Source: Bordetella parapertussis
Lineage (GTDB): Bacteria > Pseudomonadota > Gammaproteobacteria > Burkholderiales > SG8-39
Direction: 5' to 3'
Length of the DNA: 46,288 nucleotides
Assembly (NCBI GenBank): GCA_945861875.1
Contig: CAMAWC010000023.1
Span: forward strand, 1-46,288
Part shown: in pieces, positions 45,493 to 46,288 of the stretch
How the letters are laid out: every line of letters starts with the position of its first letter
Numbering within the stretch: position 1 is the stretch's first letter
Notes under the pieces: generated by a model
Database searches by the model: none
What the model saw: only the letters and a program-made list of their open reading frames with translations
Told to the model about the DNA's origin: nothing
Position numbers and translations under genes: made by a program

Positions 45493-46257
45493 GGCTGGAA
45501 ATGCCCGACTGGCGGGCGTTTCCAGTCATTTGACCTCCGTCGCAAGACGCCGTCATTCCCGCGAAAGCGGGAATCCACTTTTGATGTTCCATCGCTGCGC
45601 GGGCAGTGCCTTTCTCTTGATCTTGTGGTTTCACTCCCCTGCGGGGAGCGAGTCACTTTCTTTTGCTTGTGCAAAATAAAGTAACCAAAGAAAACACACC
45701 CCCGACGCCGCCCCTTCGGGGTGCCCTGCGCTACTCGGCAAAGCGGGCCGGTCCCTGAACTCGCCCCTGCGGGGCTCAGACAACGGGACCGGACCCCCCC
45801 CGCTTCGCCTGCGTTGCTCGGCGGCATCGCAGGGGCCCCAAGTCAAAAGCGGAAAACTTCGTATGCGAAGGTTCCGTTTTTGAATTTAACTCCCGTAGGA
45901 GACGCCGAGAAGCGCAGCGACAATGGGAGCCCTCCGGGACCTATGTCTGAGGCCCACGTCCTTTGTGGGCCGAATTTAGGTCCCGGCCCATTGGCGCGAG
46001 CATCGCAGGGTAGCCCCGAAGGGGCCGTCACCTCCGGGTCGCCTTCTTTTGGTTACTTTTCTTGGCGAAGCGAAGCAAGAAAAGTGACTCGCTCCCCGCA
46101 GGGGAGTGAAACCACCCAGCTCAAGAGAAAGACAAAGCCCGCGCAGCGACACAGCAACCCCATGGATTCCCGCTTGCGCGGGAATGACGGTCGTAGTCGT
46201 AAGCGAAACGGATCAGAGTCGAATGACTGGAAACCCGCTACCAGAGCGGCTTTCCAG
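45493..46257. repeat. Large nested inverted-repeat island, copy 2
   Basis: The 816 bases after coxG hold no convincing gene. The layout is symmetric: hairpin GGCTGGAAA ... TTTCCAG (45493-45525); REP CGTCATTCCCGCGAAAGCGG (45551-45578); large element about 45590-46152 with ends GTGGTTTCACTCCCCTGCGG and GGGGAGTGAAACCACCC; inverted REP ATGGATTCCCGCTTGCGCGG (46158-46190); hairpin CTGGAAACCCGCT / AGCGGCTTTCCAG (46227-46257). It is the reverse orientation of copy 1 at 22340-23077. The window ends 31 bases later. Confidence 0.75.
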
Positions 46258-46288
46258 CTAATGCCAGTTCAGATTTAAGACCCTACCG

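Noticed and set aside
45721..46278. 185-residue plus-strand frame after coxG
   Set aside because: Composed of the large inverted repeat and REP modules; the same peptides appear in the other copy at 22340-23077.

Overview
The window is high-GC, densely coded bacterial chromosome that reads as Betaproteobacteria, most likely Burkholderiales. The evidence is three orphan Bug/TctC-type periplasmic binding proteins, a CaiB/BaiF plus HpcH/CitE pair, the glyA-nrdR-ribD order, frequent GTG/TTG starts, and abundant REP-like palindromes of the CGTCATTCCCGCGAAAGCGGGAATCC type. No rRNA, tRNA, CRISPR array, transposase or prophage gene was seen. The window starts inside a gene and ends in a repeat island.

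Layout. 1-2114: end of an RND efflux operon (adaptor and NodT-type outer membrane factor). 2146-4366, minus strand: class II aldolase, cupin-like protein and a methyltransferase with a signal peptide. 4486-5085: GNAT acetyltransferase. 5372-11026: six co-directional catabolic genes (PhyH-type dioxygenase, Gfo/Idh/MocA oxidoreductase, Bug protein, cupin, zinc alcohol dehydrogenase, MetX-like hydrolase). 11140-12407: cbpA-cbpM chaperone pair. 12495-15186, minus: a relic of an ABC binding protein and a hybrid histidine kinase. 15402-18730: alpha/beta hydrolase, AI-2E-type permease and an unknown protein. 18839-22280: Bug protein facing a CitE-like lyase and CaiB-type CoA-transferase pair. 22340-23077: repeat island. 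23089-26129, minus: ribD, nrdR, glyA. 26329-28756: TPMT-like methyltransferase, class III extradiol dioxygenase, solitary cyclase-fold protein. 28832-33607, minus: SnoaL-like protein, PLP dehydratase, MocA-like nucleotidyltransferase, Rieske oxygenase, XdhC. 33937-37764: coxS-coxL-coxM molybdenum hydroxylase. 37936-39625, minus: DUF1028 and Bug protein. 39833-45472: OsmC, metallo-hydrolase, coxD (MoxR), malonyl-CoA decarboxylase, coxE (VWA), coxG. 45493-46257: second copy of the repeat island, inverted.

How the genes fit together. The right third is a molybdenum-hydroxylase locus: structural subunits S-L-M, cofactor and maturation factors (MocA-like, XdhC, MoxR and VWA proteins) and a CoxG-type membrane-anchored SRPBCC protein. 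The large subunit carries AYRGAGR, the form II signature, not the AYRCSFR of true CO dehydrogenase, so the substrate is probably not (only) CO. A Rieske oxygenase and an extradiol dioxygenase nearby suggest aromatic or heteroaromatic catabolism. A malonyl-CoA decarboxylase is translationally coupled between coxD and coxE.

Most unusual signals: (1) a chain of five 14-bp minicistrons, each ending in the ATGA that starts the next, between the CitE-like gene and the CoA-transferase; (2) two stub copies of the mocA-like 5' end between the Rieske gene and mocA, one diverged almost only at synonymous sites; (3) two inverted copies of a ~550-bp nested palindromic element; (4) a ~200-bp MITE-like element in two copies; (5) a cyclase-fold protein lacking two catalytic or specificity residues.
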